Source: Pseudomonadales bacterium
GTDB taxonomy: Bacteria; Pseudomonadota; Gammaproteobacteria; Pseudomonadales; Azotimanducaceae
NCBI GenBank assembly: GCA_023300545.1
Contig: JALZVT010000115.1
Span: forward strand, 1-33,858
DNA: 33,858 nt
Reading direction: 5' to 3'
Shown: piece by piece, positions 32,063-33,858 of the stretch
Numbering within the stretch: position 1 is the first letter of the stretch
How the letters are laid out: every line of letters starts with the position of its first letter
Position numbers and translations under genes: made by a program
The notes under the pieces: generated by a model
What the model was told of the DNA's origin: nothing
The model's database searches: none
Seen by the model: only the letters and a program-made list of their open reading frames with translations

Positions 32063-32086
32063 GGGGTCAGAATTCATTCTGACCCC
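32063..32086. repeat. Perfect 11-bp-arm palindrome, REP-like or bidirectional terminator candidate
   Basis: GGGGTCAGAAT (32063-32073) and ATTCTGACCCC (32076-32086) are perfect inverted repeats around TC. It lies between the convergent LLM and SDR genes, 7 bp after the LLM stop. There is no T-run on either side, so it is an atypical terminator. The GGGGTCAGA...TCTGACCCC form resembles REP-type palindromes linked to Y1 (REP-associated) transposases in gammaproteobacteria, from memory. Confidence 0.6.
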
Positions 32087-32108
32087 CGCCTAACCTTTCG
32101 ACCCAGCA

Positions 32109-32975
32109 CTACAACGTAATATTAAACCGCTCCGCAAAAAGATCGTTGTATTCCTGATCCGAAAGATCGTCGCCCATATCTACCCACTCTTCATCGGTCA
32201 TTTTCGCGCGCCCAGCAATCATATCGTGGGCGTCAGCACCAGCAGGCCAGCGTAGCTTGTAGGTCTTTGTTTCACAGGCCTCAAGAATAACAGCGGCCAC
32301 ATCTTCTGGAGGCGTCGCTTGCTTAAACCCGGCCACAAACATTTTGCCGTTGCGGCGCATGATGTCTTTGTAGGGCGACGTTTTATCGTAGCGGGTGGCA
32401 GGCGCTGAGTTTTCGAAAATCTTGGTCATGATGACGCCAGGCTCAACAATAACCACTCGTATGCCAAAGCGTTTAACTTCGTGTGCCAGTGACTCACTCA
32501 TACACTCAACCGCCCACTTGCTTGCAGAGTAAGCGGCCTGGTCTGGTACGGCGAGACGGCCTTCGACCGATGAAATATTGACGATGGTACCGCTGGCGCG
32601 TTCGCGCATCTCTGGCAATACAGCTTGAATGCAGCGCACGGTGCCAAAATAGTTGGTTTCGAACATTTGCTTATGTTCGGCCATGGGCACGATCTCAAGT
32701 GGTGTTGAACCTCCCATGCCAGCGTTGTTGACTAACAGATCGACGGGGCCGGCTTCTTTCACTGTGGCGAAGGCGGCTGCCACCGAATCGTCGTTGGTGA
32801 TGTCGAGTTGCAAAACCGTCACTTCAACGCCAGCAGCATTTGCTGCAGCCAGCAAATCATCTGCCTTTGCGGTGTTGCGCATGCCCGCAAACACCCGGTA
32901 TCCAGACTGGGCTAGAGTGATACACGTACTGAGGCCAATGCCGGAGTTGGTTCCGGTGACAACTGCGTTTTTCAT
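32109..32975 (-). CDS. Short-chain dehydrogenase/reductase
   Basis: A 288-residue classical SDR. The cofactor motif is TGTNSGIG (7-14), with LLVNNAG in the middle, the catalytic Ser in VNISSVEG, and Tyr-x-x-x-Lys in YSASKWAVE. The sequence FGIRVVIVEPGVIMTKIF is the usual post-catalytic strand. I place the start at ATG 32975 (MKNAVVTGTNSGIGLSTCIT) because an SDR fold begins there; the open frame continues upstream but reads as low-quality sequence. It is about 40 residues longer than the minimal SDR at the C-terminus. Substrate unknown. Confidence 0.88.
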   Translation of the reverse strand: MKNAVVTGTNSGIGLSTCITLAQSGYRVFAGMRNTAKADDLLAAANAAGVEVTVLQLDITNDDSVAAAFATVKEAGPVDLLVNNAGMGGSTPLEIVPMAEHKQMFETNYFGTVRCIQAVLPEMRERASGTIVNISSVEGRLAVPDQAAYSASKWAVECMSESLAHEVKRFGIRVVIVEPGVIMTKIFENSAPATRYDKTSPYKDIMRRNGKMFVAGFKQATPPEDVAAVILEACETKTYKLRWPAGADAHDMIAGRAKMTDEEWVDMGDDLSDQEYNDLFAERFNITL

Positions 32976-33090
32976 AGTTTGTATAGTTCCCGACACAAGT
33001 GATTGCTGATGAGTGTACGGGGAGATCTGTGGGTCTACCAGTTGCCTGAGCTTGCCTCGATGGGGTGATAGCTGTCGTGCATGGCTTTGC

Positions 33091-33858
33091 TTACCAAGGC
33101 AGTTGCTGTGCCTCGAGAGTGAGGAAATTGCCGTGTTGAGTCGGTACGAGGCTGTTCTCCAGCGCAAGCAGGCGCTGTGCTGCGGTCTCGGCATTTTGCA
33201 CCGGAGCCTTGCGCCGCTGCACGAAGGGCTTCGACAGTTTTGAGTGGGTGGTTCCGGGGTGAACGGCAACCACAACGGGGGAATTCCGCCAGCGCGCGAT
33301 CTCAATGGCGGCGGTTTTTATGCCCATGTTGAGCGCTGCTTTGGCCATTCGGTAGCTGTACCAGCCGCCCAGTTGGTTGTCTGCAATGCTGCCTACTTGG
33401 GCTGAGAGAATGATTACCCGCGGCTGTTGGGAACGTTTGAGTAGTGGCGTGAATCGCGCCAACGTTTGCAGTGGGCCCGCCGCGTTGACTGCAAACAGTC
33501 TCTGCATTTTTGCTGTGGTGAGAGATCCGATATTTTTTTCGGGTGCCAAGCCAGGCGCATGCAACAGGCCGGTTGTGATCACGAGTGTATCGATCTGATC
33601 AACAAGGCCATCGGTCGTTGCCGCGAGCCTTTCGCCACTGCTGTCTTCGTAGTCGAGTTGCAGCCAGTGCAGGCGTTGCACAATGCTGCTCGCTGCATGC
33701 CGAGCAGTGGCGATGATCTGCCCGCCAGCACTGGCTGTGGTTGCAGCGGATCGTTGCAGTAGCAGGGCATTCAGCAAAGCACCACCGATACCCCCGTCGG
33801 CGCCGACGATCACCCAGTTCCGGTCTTCGCTGTTGTTGGTATCCAGGTTGTACTCCTC
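33091..33858 (-). CDS. Short-chain dehydrogenase/reductase, 5' end probably beyond window
   Basis: An SDR-type protein visible from the window edge. It has VIVGADGGIGGALLNALL (cofactor loop), LVITTGLLH where NNAG usually is, VIILSAQVGS (Ser) and YSYRMAKAALN (Tyr-x-x-x-Lys). It resembles the C-factor/CsgA-like branch. A GTG at 33813 could start it (MIVGADGG) but has no ribosome binding site and begins inside the first strand. The frame is open to the edge (EEYNLDTNNSEDRNWVIVGA), so the true start may lie outside. It is on the same strand as, and upstream of, the other SDR, with 115 bp between them. Confidence 0.75.
   Translation of the reverse strand, partial: EEYNLDTNNSEDRNWVIVGADGGIGGALLNALLLQRSAATTASAGGQIIATARHAASSIVQRLHWLQLDYEDSSGERLAATTDGLVDQIDTLVITTGLLHAPGLAPEKNIGSLTTAKMQRLFAVNAAGPLQTLARFTPLLKRSQQPRVIILSAQVGSIADNQLGGWYSYRMAKAALNMGIKTAAIEIARWRNSPVVVAVHPGTTHSKLSKPFVQRRKAPVQNAETAAQRLLALENSLVPTQHGNFLTLEAQQLPW

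Noticed and set aside
1-33858. tRNA, rRNA, CRISPR, insertion sequence, prophage or toxin-antitoxin genes
   Set aside because: I looked for these patterns and found none I could support.

Overview
The window looks like chromosomal DNA of an aerobic, heterotrophic gammaproteobacterium, probably marine. The grounds are a cobalamin-riboswitch/btuB/btuFCD uptake operon, an AstE-type hydrolase, a DUF3604 lipoprotein, several oxidative catabolic enzymes (extradiol dioxygenase, Baeyer-Villiger-type monooxygenase, LLM flavin oxidoreductase, SDRs) and dense, mostly divergent or convergent gene packing. Taxonomy is inferred from gene content only. I found no tRNA, rRNA, CRISPR array, insertion sequence or phage gene.

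Left part (1-6760): a partial LysR regulator faces an FMN split-barrel (PPOX-like) gene. Next come two divergent catabolic operons sharing a 111-bp promoter region. One (minus strand) encodes an HpaE-like semialdehyde dehydrogenase and a two-subunit LigA/LigB-type extradiol dioxygenase. The other (plus strand) encodes a fumarylacetoacetate-hydrolase-family enzyme, an HpaR-like MarR regulator, an HpaH-like hydratase and a RidA-family protein. Together they describe a meta-cleavage route resembling homoprotocatechuate degradation, but with a LigAB-type ring-cleavage enzyme and an added RidA enzyme. No HpaF isomerase or HpaI aldolase is in the window.

Middle part (6870-16300): a mixed region of small membrane and secreted proteins. 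It holds a DUF1304 membrane protein, a deiodinase-like lipoprotein with Cys at the selenocysteine site, a methyltransferase, and two overlapping secreted-protein genes that share a C-terminal pattern. These are followed by a LysE-type exporter, a small exported protein, a GNAT acetyltransferase, a patatin-like lipase, a short HPPD-like VOC protein divergent from an Lrp/AsnC regulator, and an AstE/aspartoacylase-family zinc hydrolase.

Right part (16360-33858): a CurA/PTGR-type reductase ends in a clear intrinsic terminator. A minus-strand set follows (dienelactone-hydrolase-like protein, Baeyer-Villiger-type monooxygenase, crotonase without the usual glutamates), divergent from a cyclase-family hydrolase and next to a TIGR03084/DinB-like protein. 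A consensus-like promoter then leads into a cobalamin riboswitch and a tightly overlapped operon, btuB-btuF-btuC-btuD-cobQ, for B12/corrinoid import and cobyric acid amidation. A DUF3604 lipoprotein and an LLM flavin oxidoreductase lie downstream. A perfect 11-bp-arm hairpin separates these from two minus-strand SDR genes, the last of which runs off the window edge.
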